Assembly: GCA_031394355.1 (NCBI GenBank)
Contig: JANNSU010000020.1
Location: 18,959 to 82,958 of the forward strand
Reading direction: 5' to 3'
DNA: 64,000 bases
Source: JAEUMY01 sp031394355
Lineage (GTDB): Bacteria > Pseudomonadota > Gammaproteobacteria > Burkholderiales > Usitatibacteraceae
Part shown: one piece after another, positions 25,951-34,557 of the stretch
Numbering within the stretch: position 1 is the stretch's first letter
Layout: the number at the start of each line of letters is the position of its first letter
Translations under genes and position numbers: made by a program
The notes under the pieces: model-generated
What the model was told of the DNA's origin: nothing
What the model saw: the letters and a program-made list of their open reading frames with translations, nothing else
Databases searched by the model: none

Positions 25951-27089
25951 TGCGCCCCGGCATGCTGCGACATGTGATCATTGCGGCGGCAGGCGCAGCA
26001 CTGTTGACTGGTTGCAGCTCGCTCCCATCACTCCCATTCATGGGCGAACGATTGCCCAACTTGCCGACGCTGTCTGCGCCCTCGCCAGCCAAGGTTGTCT
26101 GGTCGGTATCCGGATCAAAGTCAGGCGCGTATGAGTTCACGCCGTCTGTCGGTCAGGGGGTTATCTATGCCGCCAGCGCTGGCGGTGGCGTGTCCATGAT
26201 CAGTGAGGCCACCGGCCGCACGACGGGAAGTTTTCAACCCGGCAAGCGGCTCACGGCCGGCGTGGGCTACGGTGAAGGGCGTGTCGTTTTCGGCAATGAA
26301 AAAGGTGAAGTCATTGCCACAGATCCTGCTGGCAAGGTGCTCTGGACCACCCCTGTTGCCGGAGAACTGCTGGCAGCGCCGCTGGTGCAGGCAGGGGTTG
26401 TCGTGGTGCGCACATCGGACGGCCGGATCGTCGGGCTGAACACGCTGGATGGCAAGCGCAAGTGGTCATATCAGCGGCCCTCGCCGGCCCTGTCGCTGCG
26501 CAGTACAGCCGGCGTGATTTTCGGACGCGGCACGATTTACGCCGGATTTCCGGGTGGCAAGCTGGTTGCGCTTGAAGCGGAGTCGGGCAAGCCCATCTGG
26601 GAGGCGACACTTTCCCTGCCCCGTGGCGCGACGGAGCTCGAACGTATTGCGGATATCGGCGGACTGCCGGTACTGGATGGCACGAGAGTGTGCGCCGCCG
26701 TCTATCAGGGCCGCAGTGGCTGCGTGGAAACGCTCAACGGCAATGTGCTGTGGTCCCGTGAGGTGCCGGGCGCAACGGGCATGGCCGTCGATGACAAGAA
26801 TTTGTATTTCGCCGACGAACAGGGCAATGTGATTGCGCTGGACAAAGTGTCCGGCGCAAGCGTGTGGAAGCAGGAATCACTGGCGAAACGCAAACCTGGC
26901 ACGCCTGTGGTGTTCGCAGGGCGTGTCTGGTTGGGCGACTCCACAGGGCTGGTACACGCGCTGTCGACAGACAATGGGTCACTGGTTGGACGCATCGCGA
27001 CCGATGGCAGTGCCGTGGAGGCGCTAGTTACCATCAGTGATTCACTGGTTGCCCAGACTGACAAGGGTGGCGTGTTCGCCATCCGCTGA
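25950..27089 (+). CDS. bamB: Outer-membrane protein assembly factor BamB
   Basis: Lipoprotein of the BAM complex that inserts beta-barrel proteins into the outer membrane. The signal peptide ends in the lipobox LLTGCSS, followed by PQQ-type beta-propeller repeats (for example GSKSGAYEFTPSVGQGVIYA and GRIVGLNTLDGKRKWSYQ). About 379 residues, the usual size. The ATG at 25950 overlaps the yfgM stop; a GTG at 25947 is the alternative. Confidence 0.94.
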   Translation: MRPGMLRHVIIAAAGAALLTGCSSLPSLPFMGERLPNLPTLSAPSPAKVVWSVSGSKSGAYEFTPSVGQGVIYAASAGGGVSMISEATGRTTGSFQPGKRLTAGVGYGEGRVVFGNEKGEVIATDPAGKVLWTTPVAGELLAAPLVQAGVVVVRTSDGRIVGLNTLDGKRKWSYQRPSPALSLRSTAGVIFGRGTIYAGFPGGKLVALEAESGKPIWEATLSLPRGATELERIADIGGLPVLDGTRVCAAVYQGRSGCVETLNGNVLWSREVPGATGMAVDDKNLYFADEQGNVIALDKVSGASVWKQESLAKRKPGTPVVFAGRVWLGDSTGLVHALSTDNGSLVGRIATDGSAVEALVTISDSLVAQTDKGGVFAIR

Positions 27090-27155
27090 AACTCAACTGA
27101 TCGCCAGGTTCGCTGACATCAGCGCTACCGGAAGGCAATCGCATACTGGCCACGA

Positions 27156-28562
27156 ATGAAACCCACGATAGTCCTCGTCGGCCGCCCCAATGTCGGCAAG
27201 TCGACCTTGTTCAACCGGCTCACCAAAACGCGCGATGCCATTGTCGCGGATGTCCCGGGACTCACCCGGGACCGCCACTATGGTCATGGGCGTGGCGCAT
27301 CAAAGCCCTTTCTGGTGGTCGATACGGGCGGCTTTGAGCCAGTAGCGAAGGACGGCATCCTCCATGAGATGGCCAAACAGACGCTGCAAGCCATTGCAGA
27401 AGCGGATGCGGTCATCTTCGTTACCGATGTGCGAGAGGGGCTGACGGCGCAGGACAGGACCATTGCCGACACATTGCGCAAGCAGGCGCTGTCGCGCAGC
27501 GTGCCAGTGGTGGTTGCGGTGAACAAAGCCGAGGGTATCGCCGAGGACATGGCGACTGCAGAATTCCACGAATTGGGTCTGGGTGTTCCGGTTTCAATTT
27601 CGGCAGCGCACGGAGAAGGTGTGCGCCAGCTTATCGAGGATGTCCTGTCCGGTTTCAGCGATGCGACGGATGAAATCGAAGCGACTCATCCGAAAATTGC
27701 GATTGTCGGCCGCCCCAATGTCGGCAAGTCAACACTCGTCAACCGGATGATTGGCGAGGACCGCGTGATTGCGTTCGACCAGCCAGGTACCACGCGGGAC
27801 AGCATTTATGTGCCGCTCGAACGTAACGGCAAGCACTACACGCTGATCGACACGGCCGGCATCCGGCGCCGTGGAAAGGTGTTCGAGGCGATTGAAAAAT
27901 TCTCGGTCATCAAGACATTGCAGTCTGTCGAAGACGCCAATGTGGTGATTCTCCTGCTGGATGCGCAGCAGGAGATTGCAGACCAGGACACCCACATTGC
28001 GGGATTCATCCTTGAAGCCGGGCGCGCGCTCGTCGTGGCGATCAACAAATGGGACGGGTTGGACTCTGATGATCGTGAAACCATCAAAAGGGAATACGAC
28101 CGCAAGTTTCAGTTTCTCAGCTTTGCCTGCTGGCACACCATCTCGGCCTTGCAGGGCAGCGGCTTGAAACCATTGTGGGACAGCGTCGACGGGGCATTCG
28201 CAGCCGCGACGGCCAAGCTCTCCACACCCAAGCTCACCCGTGCCTTGATCGCGGCAACCCAGCAGCACCAACCGCCGTTGAACGGATTACATCGCCCGAA
28301 GCTCCGCTATGCGCATCAGGGCGGGTCCAATCCTCCCACCGTCGTGATTCATGGTTCCGGGCTGTCAGGGCTGCCGGCCAGCTACGTCCGCTACCTTGAG
28401 AACTATATGCGCGATGCGTTTGAATTGAAGGGCACGCCATTGCGAGTTGAATTGAAGCAAGCGGCCAATCCCTACGCAAACAGGAAGCCCCAGGAGCTTA
28501 CCCGGCGCCAGGAAGACAAGCGCCGTCGCAATCGTCGCCATCAGAAGAAGACGTTCAGTTAG
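27156..28562 (+). CDS. der: GTPase Der (EngA)
   Basis: Essential GTPase in 50S subunit assembly. It contains two tandem G domains, each starting with GRPNVGKST (about residues 8-16 and 185-193), with NKAE/NKWD base-recognition motifs and DTAGIRRRGK, then the C-terminal KH-like domain. The length of 468 residues is typical. The Lys/Arg-rich tail (residues 455-468) is normal for betaproteobacteria. The patatin-like gene starts 4 bp after its stop. Confidence 0.97.
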   Translation: MKPTIVLVGRPNVGKSTLFNRLTKTRDAIVADVPGLTRDRHYGHGRGASKPFLVVDTGGFEPVAKDGILHEMAKQTLQAIAEADAVIFVTDVREGLTAQDRTIADTLRKQALSRSVPVVVAVNKAEGIAEDMATAEFHELGLGVPVSISAAHGEGVRQLIEDVLSGFSDATDEIEATHPKIAIVGRPNVGKSTLVNRMIGEDRVIAFDQPGTTRDSIYVPLERNGKHYTLIDTAGIRRRGKVFEAIEKFSVIKTLQSVEDANVVILLLDAQQEIADQDTHIAGFILEAGRALVVAINKWDGLDSDDRETIKREYDRKFQFLSFACWHTISALQGSGLKPLWDSVDGAFAAATAKLSTPKLTRALIAATQQHQPPLNGLHRPKLRYAHQGGSNPPTVVIHGSGLSGLPASYVRYLENYMRDAFELKGTPLRVELKQAANPYANRKPQELTRRQEDKRRRNRRHQKKTFS

Positions 28563-28566
28563 CCCC

Positions 28567-29565
28567 ATGCAAAGACGGCAAGACGTATTTGCGCTTCTCG
28601 CCAGTCGATGCCGATCGGCCCTGATCTGTTCCACGCTGGGAATTCTTGTTACCGGTTGTACTGACGAGCAGCGGGACTATACGTCGACTGATGCACCCAC
28701 TGAGGTGCCGCGGATCATTGAAAGAAAGCCCGTTGTCGCGTTGGTACTGGGTGCCGGTGGCCCGAGAGGCTTTGCCCATATTGGCGTGCTCAAGGCCCTG
28801 GAGGCGGCGGGCGTGGAGCCTGACCTCGTCGTGGGAGCAAGCGTCGGAGCGATCATCGGTGCAATCTATGCCGACGGGGTGCCTGCGGCGGAACTGGAAC
28901 GGCTCGCCATGGAGTTGAATCCGCTCCGGTTCCTGAATGTCTCCCTTGACGGCGCTCGTGCCAGCGGCACCGCGATTGAGGACTTCGTCAATGAACAGGT
29001 GGGTCACAAACCGTTGCAGTCGCTCAAACGGCCAATGGTAACGGTGGCAGTCAGAAAGCATGATCAAAAAGTGGTCGCCTTCAGCCACGGCAATGCGGGA
29101 GTCGCTGTGCGGGCATCCAGCGCAATGCCGGGGAGATTTGTCCCTGCACGCATTCATGGTGTCGAATACATTGATGGCGATGAGGTCAGCCCCGTGCCCA
29201 TCCGGATAGCTCGAGACTTGGGCGCGGACGTGATCATTGCGGTGGATGTGTCAGCGCATCTGTCGAGCACGCCTGATGAGGCACCACAGTCATGGCGCAA
29301 GCGAGATCAGCGTCGCGCCGCCCAAGTGGCCGCCGAGGCAGGGCTTGCAAATGTCCTCGTTCACCCCGATCTGGGCTATTACGCAGATATTCGTGAGGCC
29401 TACAGGCTGAAATGCATCCGTATCGGATTTGAAACGACCGAGCGGGCCATTCCAGACATCAAGAAGGCCATTGCAGCAGCCAAGACGGGTTCAGCACAAA
29501 AAATCTTGGATTCTCGGCGGGAACCTGGCCCGGATCCTGCTGTCTCTGTGAAGGAGTCCTCGTGA
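28567..29565 (+). CDS. Patatin-like phospholipase, lipoprotein form (RssA-like)
   Basis: Protein of 332 residues. A lipoprotein signal with lipobox LVTGC at about residues 27-31 is followed by a patatin domain with the oxyanion loop GAGGPRGFAHIG and the nucleophile GASVG. The catalytic Asp motif, usually DG[GA], reads DGD in EYIDGDEVSP. The domain resembles the RssA/YchK group, here predicted to be membrane-anchored in the periplasm. It sits between der and hfq, a place where many betaproteobacteria have no gene, and probably shares the der transcript. Confidence 0.85.
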   Translation: MQRRQDVFALLASRCRSALICSTLGILVTGCTDEQRDYTSTDAPTEVPRIIERKPVVALVLGAGGPRGFAHIGVLKALEAAGVEPDLVVGASVGAIIGAIYADGVPAAELERLAMELNPLRFLNVSLDGARASGTAIEDFVNEQVGHKPLQSLKRPMVTVAVRKHDQKVVAFSHGNAGVAVRASSAMPGRFVPARIHGVEYIDGDEVSPVPIRIARDLGADVIIAVDVSAHLSSTPDEAPQSWRKRDQRRAAQVAAEAGLANVLVHPDLGYYADIREAYRLKCIRIGFETTERAIPDIKKAIAAAKTGSAQKILDSRREPGPDPAVSVKESS

Positions 29566-29629
29566 AACATTGGCAGAAAGACGCGGATTCCAGTACATTT
29601 AATTCCCAACAAACAGCTGGAGCATAACA

Positions 29630-29869
29630 ATGAGCGGCAAAGGGCAATTGTTACAAGACCCGTTCCTGAACATCCTTCGCAAGGAACACGTACCGGTCTC
29701 CATTTACCTCGTCAACGGCATCAAACTGCAGGGCCAGATCGAGTCTTTCGATCAGTATGTGGTTCTGCTCAAGAATACGGTCACCCAAATGGTTTACAAG
29801 CACGCCATTTCCACAGTGGTACCGGCACGTCCTGTTTCGGTGCCATTCGAACACCCGCAGGAGTCCTGA
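29630..29869 (+). CDS. hfq: RNA chaperone Hfq
   Basis: Protein of 79 residues with the Sm1 motif (QDPFLNILRKEHVPVSIYLVNGIKLQG) and the Sm2 motif YKHAISTVVPARPV. It binds sRNAs and mRNAs and promotes their pairing. It is short in the C-terminal tail, as is common in betaproteobacteria. AGCTGGAGCATAACA precedes the start, giving a GGAG ribosome-binding site. It heads the hfq-hflX-hflK-hflC run. Confidence 0.97.
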   Translation: MSGKGQLLQDPFLNILRKEHVPVSIYLVNGIKLQGQIESFDQYVVLLKNTVTQMVYKHAISTVVPARPVSVPFEHPQES

Positions 29870-29961
29870 AATCCAATCAGGCAGTCCGCACTGGTGCCGC
29901 CCGGCGCTGGTGCGCCTCATCTCGAATCCGCCCCTCCGGGGTGCGGACAGGTACAAGCGCA

Positions 29962-31113
29962 ATGGCCAATTCGGCCCCCCATCCTGAATTCGCTGTCTTG
30001 GTGGCGCTGGACTTCGGCGCCGCCGATCTCGAAGCAGCCATCGAAGAAGCCTGCGAGTTGGTGGATTCCGCTGGTGCAGCCGTGCGCGTTGTGGTGCGGG
30101 GTCGGCGCGAGAAACCCGATGCGGCGCTGTTTGCCGGTCGTGGCAAGGTTGAAGAAATTGCAGAAGCCGTTGCCGAATGCGATGCCAAGTGGGTCATATT
30201 CAACCACTCGCTGTCTCCCATCCAGATTCGTAACCTCGAGCGTGAACTGAATGTGCGAGTGATGGACAGGACCGATCTCATTCTCGACATTTTTGCGCAG
30301 CGGGCGCGCAGCCATGAAGGCAAGCTCCAGGTGGACCTTGCCCGGTTGGAGCATCATCTGACCCGGCTCGTGCGTGGCTGGACTCACCTGGAGCGTCAGC
30401 GCGGCGGCATCGGTGTTCGCGGCGGACCTGGCGAGACCCAGCTGGAAATCGACCGACGTCTGGTTTCGGATCGCATCAAGCTGACCAAGGAAAGAATCGC
30501 AAAAGTGGCGCGTCAGCGGCACACTCAGCGGGGCGGCAGGCGCAGGTCGGGGGTTCGGACTGTCGCAATTGTCGGTTACACAAACGCTGGCAAATCAACG
30601 CTTTTCAATCGGCTGACCCGTGCCAACACCTACGTCGCGGATCAACTGTTTGCGACGTTGGATACCACCACCCGCAAGGTCTATCTGGGCGCCGGGGTGG
30701 AGTCGACACTATCGGACACGGTGGGGTTCATCCGGGATTTGCCGCATGCACTGGTGGCCGCATTTCGGGCGACGTTGGAGGAAACAGCAAATGCAGATCT
30801 TCTTCTTCACGTCGTGGATGCCAAGAGCCCGCGCCGGGAAGGAGAGATTGAGGATGTGAACACCGTACTGAAAGAGATCGGCGCCGAACAGGTTCCGCAG
30901 TTGCTGGTGTACAACAAGATCGATCTTTTGCCCGGTGGCGAAGCATCAGTTGGCCGAGATCAGTATGGTAAAATCAATGAGTTACGTATCAGTGCGATGA
31001 CGGGGCAGGGACTGGAAGCGCTGCGTGCAGCGGTTCTGTCGCGTCTTCAAGCAAATCTTCCGCAAGCGACGCTCGTGCCCGAGTTCGGCGCACTGGCGCA
31101 ATCAACTTTCTGA
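29962..31113 (+). CDS. hflX: Ribosome-associated GTPase HflX
   Basis: HflX splits stalled 70S ribosomes under stress. The N-terminal HflX domain (ELNVRVMDRTDLILDIFAQRARSHEGKLQVDLA, with GGIGVRGGPGETQLEIDRR) precedes the G domain with GYTNAGKST, DTVGFIRDLPH and NKID. I chose the ATG at 29962, giving 383 residues; a GTG at 29941 would add seven. The stop lies 22 bp before hflK. Confidence 0.95.
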   Translation: MANSAPHPEFAVLVALDFGAADLEAAIEEACELVDSAGAAVRVVVRGRREKPDAALFAGRGKVEEIAEAVAECDAKWVIFNHSLSPIQIRNLERELNVRVMDRTDLILDIFAQRARSHEGKLQVDLARLEHHLTRLVRGWTHLERQRGGIGVRGGPGETQLEIDRRLVSDRIKLTKERIAKVARQRHTQRGGRRRSGVRTVAIVGYTNAGKSTLFNRLTRANTYVADQLFATLDTTTRKVYLGAGVESTLSDTVGFIRDLPHALVAAFRATLEETANADLLLHVVDAKSPRREGEIEDVNTVLKEIGAEQVPQLLVYNKIDLLPGGEASVGRDQYGKINELRISAMTGQGLEALRAAVLSRLQANLPQATLVPEFGALAQSTF

Positions 31114-31135
31114 ATTCAACTTTCCAAGAGTAGAC

Positions 31136-32326
31136 ATGGCGCTCAATGACCCACAGTGGGGCAAGCGGGGCAACGACGGCCCGCCTGACCTGGATGAAAT
31201 CCTGCGCAAGCTGAAACAGAAGCTGAACGGCATGTTCGGCGGCAAGGGCGGCGGCGGCTCGAATGACGGACCGCCAAGCGGCCCCACGCGAGCGATGATG
31301 GGCAGCGGTCTCGCGCTTGGCGTCGGCGTGGTGCTGGCGATCTGGCTTGCAACGGGCTTCTATGTTGTTGAACAGGGCAGCAAGGGTGTTGAGCTCACGC
31401 TGGGCAAGTACTCAGGCACCACCGAAGCCGGTCTCAAATGGCGCTGGCCGTATCCCATTGGCGATGTGAAGGTTATCAACGTCGAGCAGGTCAGGGCGGT
31501 TGAGGTCGGACATCGCAACAATCAGAAGCAGAAGGTGACGCAGGAGTCACTCATGCTCACTGAAGACCAGAACATCGTGGATGTGCAGTTCGCGGTTCAG
31601 TACACACTGCAATCCGCCGAGGACTACCTGTTCAACAACGTGGCACCCGATGAAGCCGTGCGTCAAGCGGCAGAAACGGCGATGCGCGAGATTGTGGGCA
31701 AGAGCAAGATGGACTTCGTCCTCTACGAAGGCCGCGGGCAGATCGCCGCAAATGCCAAGGTGCTGATGCAGCGCATCCTCGATCGCTACAAGCCGGGCAT
31801 TCTCATCAGTTCTGTGACGCTGCAGAATGCGCAGCCCCCAGAGCAGGTTCAGGACAGTTTCAATGATGCCGAGCGCGCACGTCAGGATCAGGTGAGGTTG
31901 CGCAACGAAGGCGAAGCCTATGCCAATGATGTGTTGCCGAAGGCCCGCGGCTTGGCCGCCCGACTGCTGGAGGAGGCCAATGGGCACCGGGAGCGAGTGG
32001 TCGCGAACGCAGAAGGTGACGCCGCGCGATTCCGCCAGGTCCTTGTCGAGTATGAGAAGGCCCCGCAGGTCACCCGCGAGCGCATGTATTTGGACATGAT
32101 GCAGCAGGTCATGACGTCCACCAGCAAAGTGTTGGTGGACCAGAAGTCGGGCGGCAGCAACCTGTTGTATTTGCCACTGGACAAGCTCATGCAGCTGACT
32201 GCCCCGACAACCGCGCAAAGTGATGCGATGGCAGGAGTCGCCACCAAGTCCACGCCGGAGGCGCCGACCGCTGCCGTGCCCGAGGCATCGCGCGCTCAGC
32301 AACTTCGCACCCGCGAATCCCGATAG
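31136..32326 (+). CDS. hflK: HflK, SPFH-domain subunit of the FtsH-regulating HflKC complex
   Basis: Inner-membrane SPFH (band 7) protein that, with HflC, cages FtsH protease. The Gly/Asn-rich N-terminus (MALNDPQWGKRGNDGPPDLDEIL) is characteristic, followed by a membrane helix at about residues 60-80 and the SPFH domain. AAGAG before the ATG at 31136 and the conserved start support this choice; the frame is open upstream into hflX. Length is about 396 residues. hflC follows 11 bp later. Confidence 0.95.
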   Translation: MALNDPQWGKRGNDGPPDLDEILRKLKQKLNGMFGGKGGGGSNDGPPSGPTRAMMGSGLALGVGVVLAIWLATGFYVVEQGSKGVELTLGKYSGTTEAGLKWRWPYPIGDVKVINVEQVRAVEVGHRNNQKQKVTQESLMLTEDQNIVDVQFAVQYTLQSAEDYLFNNVAPDEAVRQAAETAMREIVGKSKMDFVLYEGRGQIAANAKVLMQRILDRYKPGILISSVTLQNAQPPEQVQDSFNDAERARQDQVRLRNEGEAYANDVLPKARGLAARLLEEANGHRERVVANAEGDAARFRQVLVEYEKAPQVTRERMYLDMMQQVMTSTSKVLVDQKSGGSNLLYLPLDKLMQLTAPTTAQSDAMAGVATKSTPEAPTAAVPEASRAQQLRTRESR

Positions 32327-32337
32327 GAGACTGGATC

Positions 32338-33213
32338 ATGCAAAAAAATATCGGGATCATCCTCGTCGTGGGCGCCATAGCCCTGCTTGGTTTCGCAACT
32401 TCAGCCTACACCGTGGACCAGCGCCAGGCTGCCATCAAATTCAGATTGGGCGAGGTTGTGTCCATCCAGGTAGACCCGGGCCTGTATTTCAAGTTGCCGC
32501 TGATCGAGAACATCCGTTTTTATGATCGGCGCATCCAGACCCTGGACACCAAGGATGCAGAGCGCATGCAGACCAGCGAAAAGAACAACGTGCTGGTGGA
32601 TTCGTTCGTGAAGTATCGCATCATCGATGTTCAGAAATATTTCGTGTCGACCGGCGGCGACCAGACCCGCGCCGAGGTGAGACTCTCCCAGACCATCAAC
32701 GACGACATGCGTGCCCAGTTCGGACAACGCACGCTTGCAGAGGTGGTATCCGGCGAGCGCGAAAAAATCATGGAGACATTGCGACAGCGTGCCGATGAAG
32801 ATGGCCGCAAGATCGGCATCGAGGTGCTGGATGTGCGTCTGAAGCGTGTTGATCTCGTGCCGGAAATTTCCGTCGACGTGTACAAGCGCATGGATTCCGA
32901 GCGCAAGCGTGTCGCGAATGAGCGTCGTTCCACGGGTTCCGGTGAGGCAGAAAAGATTCGTGCAGACGCCGATCGCCAGCGCGAGGTTATTCTTGCTCAG
33001 GCCTACCGTGATGCCCAACGACTCAAGGGCGAAGGCGATGCCAAAGCCTCGGCGATCTATGCCCAGGCGTTTGGCAAGAATCCCGAGTTCTATTCGTTCT
33101 ATCGCAGCATGGATGCCTATCGCCAGTCTTTCCGCAGCAAAGGTGATGTCATGGTGCTGGAACCGAGTTCCGACTTCTTCAAGTACATGAAGAATCCCAA
33201 CCGGGGAAAGTAG
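32338..33213 (+). CDS. hflC: HflC, SPFH-domain partner of HflK
   Basis: Protein of 291 residues with an N-terminal membrane helix (IGIILVVGAIALLGFATSAYT) and an SPFH domain containing FRLGEVVSIQVDPGLYFKLP and GIEVLDVRLKRVDLVPEIS, ending in the typical helical region rich in Ala, Glu and Lys (EAEKIRADADRQREVILAQA). Forms the HflKC complex that modulates FtsH. GGAG precedes its start. Its stop overlaps the DUF2065 GTG start. Confidence 0.95.
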   Translation: MQKNIGIILVVGAIALLGFATSAYTVDQRQAAIKFRLGEVVSIQVDPGLYFKLPLIENIRFYDRRIQTLDTKDAERMQTSEKNNVLVDSFVKYRIIDVQKYFVSTGGDQTRAEVRLSQTINDDMRAQFGQRTLAEVVSGEREKIMETLRQRADEDGRKIGIEVLDVRLKRVDLVPEISVDVYKRMDSERKRVANERRSTGSGEAEKIRADADRQREVILAQAYRDAQRLKGEGDAKASAIYAQAFGKNPEFYSFYRSMDAYRQSFRSKGDVMVLEPSSDFFKYMKNPNRGK

Positions 33214-33398
33214 TGTGGGATGTCCTGCTGGCGGGATTCGCTTTCGCGCTTGTAATTGAAGGTGTCATGCCTTTCGCGGCGCCGACGGTCTGGCGGGACA
33301 CGTTCCGCCGAATGCTTGAACTCACCGATGGGCAGCTCCGGTTTGCCGGCTTGCTCTCCATGGGTGCCGGGCTGCTGATACTTTCCTGGGTGATGTGA
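33213..33398 (+). CDS. DUF2065 family small membrane protein
   Basis: Protein of 61 residues with two predicted membrane segments: VLLAGFAFALVIEGVMPFAA near the N-terminus and FAGLLSMGAGLLILSWVM at the end, joined by a polar loop (WRDTFRRMLELTDGQLR). This is the DUF2065 (YjeT-like) family, regularly found directly after hflC. The GTG start overlaps the hflC stop and the stop overlaps the hisZ ATG, so the three are translationally coupled. Function is unknown; association with HflKC/FtsH is suggested by context. Confidence 0.9.
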   Translation: MWDVLLAGFAFALVIEGVMPFAAPTVWRDTFRRMLELTDGQLRFAGLLSMGAGLLILSWVM

Positions 33399-34555
33399 TG
33401 CGGACCTGGCTTTTGCCTGAGTACATTGAAGATGTCCTGCCGGACGATGCGCGTCGTCTGGAGGACATGCGCCGTCGGCTGGTCGATCGGTTCGCAAGCC
33501 ATGGGTACCAGCTCGTGATGCCGCCTCTGCTCGAGTATGTCGATTCACTCCTTTCGGCCACAGGCGAGGATATGGATCTTGCTACGTTCAAGCTGGTCGA
33601 CCAGCTGTCCGGCCGCATGATGGGCATTCGCGCCGACCATACGCCGCAGACGGCACGCATCGATGCGCATCTGCTGAATCGGGCAGGTGTGACGCGACTC
33701 TGTTATGCCGGCCCGGTTCTGCACACGTTGCCGTCCGGGCTCATGCGATCGCGCGAACCTTTTCAGGTTGGCGCCGAGCTGTATGGACATCGCGGCATCG
33801 CGGCGGATCTGGAAGTGCAAAAGCTCCTGATCGATAGCCTTGTCGGCCTGGGCCTGCGGGGCGTGCACATCGATTTGAGCCATGCAGGCATTTTTCATGC
33901 GCTGATCGAGGGCGACTCGCATACGCCCGATGAGACGGCTGCGCTCTTTGCGGCGATCAAAGCGAAAGACCTGCCGACCCTGGGCTCGCTGGTGCCCCAT
34001 TGGCGGGCCGGGACGTCGTTGCTGGCTTTGACGCAGCTGTATGGCGGCCCGGAGATGCTGGCGGTCGCGCGGAAGAAGCTCCCCGCTTCTGAGGCAATAT
34101 CGAGCGCGCTGGATGCGCTGTCTGAGTCGCTGGATTCGCTCACTGGATCTGGCGTCACGCTGGGCATTGACCTTGCCGAGCTGGGCGGCTTCAATTATGA
34201 ACGCGGCGTCACCTTCGCGGCCTACGTCGCGGGTTCTGCGGATACGGTTGCCCGCGGCGGACGTTACGATGAGGTGGGGAAGGCATTTGGCAGGGCAAGG
34301 CCTGCAACAGGATTCACGCTCGACCTGAAGCCGCTGCTTGAAATCGTGCCGCGATGCGAATATTCGCAACCCACCTTCGCGCCGCATGATGGCGATGAAG
34401 CGCTTGGCAAGGCGGTCAAGGATTTGCGCAACCAGGGTGAGGCAGTCATTCAAGGACTGCCAGGAGAATCGGCGGCGTCTTCTGGATGCGACCGCGAGTT
34501 CCAACTCATATCAGGTCGCTGGCAGGTCATGCCGGCGACGAAGCAAGGAGAGTAG
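33398..34555 (+). CDS. hisZ: ATP phosphoribosyltransferase regulatory subunit
   Basis: HisZ is a HisRS paralogue that joins the short form of HisG in the first histidine step. The sequence MRTWLLPEYIEDVLPDDARRLE, the FKLVDQLSGRMMGIRADHTPQ motif and GARYDEVG-like ARGGRYDEVGKAFGRARPATGF match the family. No hisG is in this window. The ATG at 33398 overlaps the previous stop. GCGAATATTCGC at 34356-34367 is read in the third phase, giving Cys-Glu-Tyr-Ser. Confidence 0.94.
   Translation: MRTWLLPEYIEDVLPDDARRLEDMRRRLVDRFASHGYQLVMPPLLEYVDSLLSATGEDMDLATFKLVDQLSGRMMGIRADHTPQTARIDAHLLNRAGVTRLCYAGPVLHTLPSGLMRSREPFQVGAELYGHRGIAADLEVQKLLIDSLVGLGLRGVHIDLSHAGIFHALIEGDSHTPDETAALFAAIKAKDLPTLGSLVPHWRAGTSLLALTQLYGGPEMLAVARKKLPASEAISSALDALSESLDSLTGSGVTLGIDLAELGGFNYERGVTFAAYVAGSADTVARGGRYDEVGKAFGRARPATGFTLDLKPLLEIVPRCEYSQPTFAPHDGDEALGKAVKDLRNQGEAVIQGLPGESAASSGCDREFQLISGRWQVMPATKQGE
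34356..34367. repeat. GCGAATATTCGC copy inside hisZ
   Basis: Exact copy, read with codons GAA-TAT-TCG (EYS). Confidence 0.95.
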
Positions 34556-34557
34556 TC

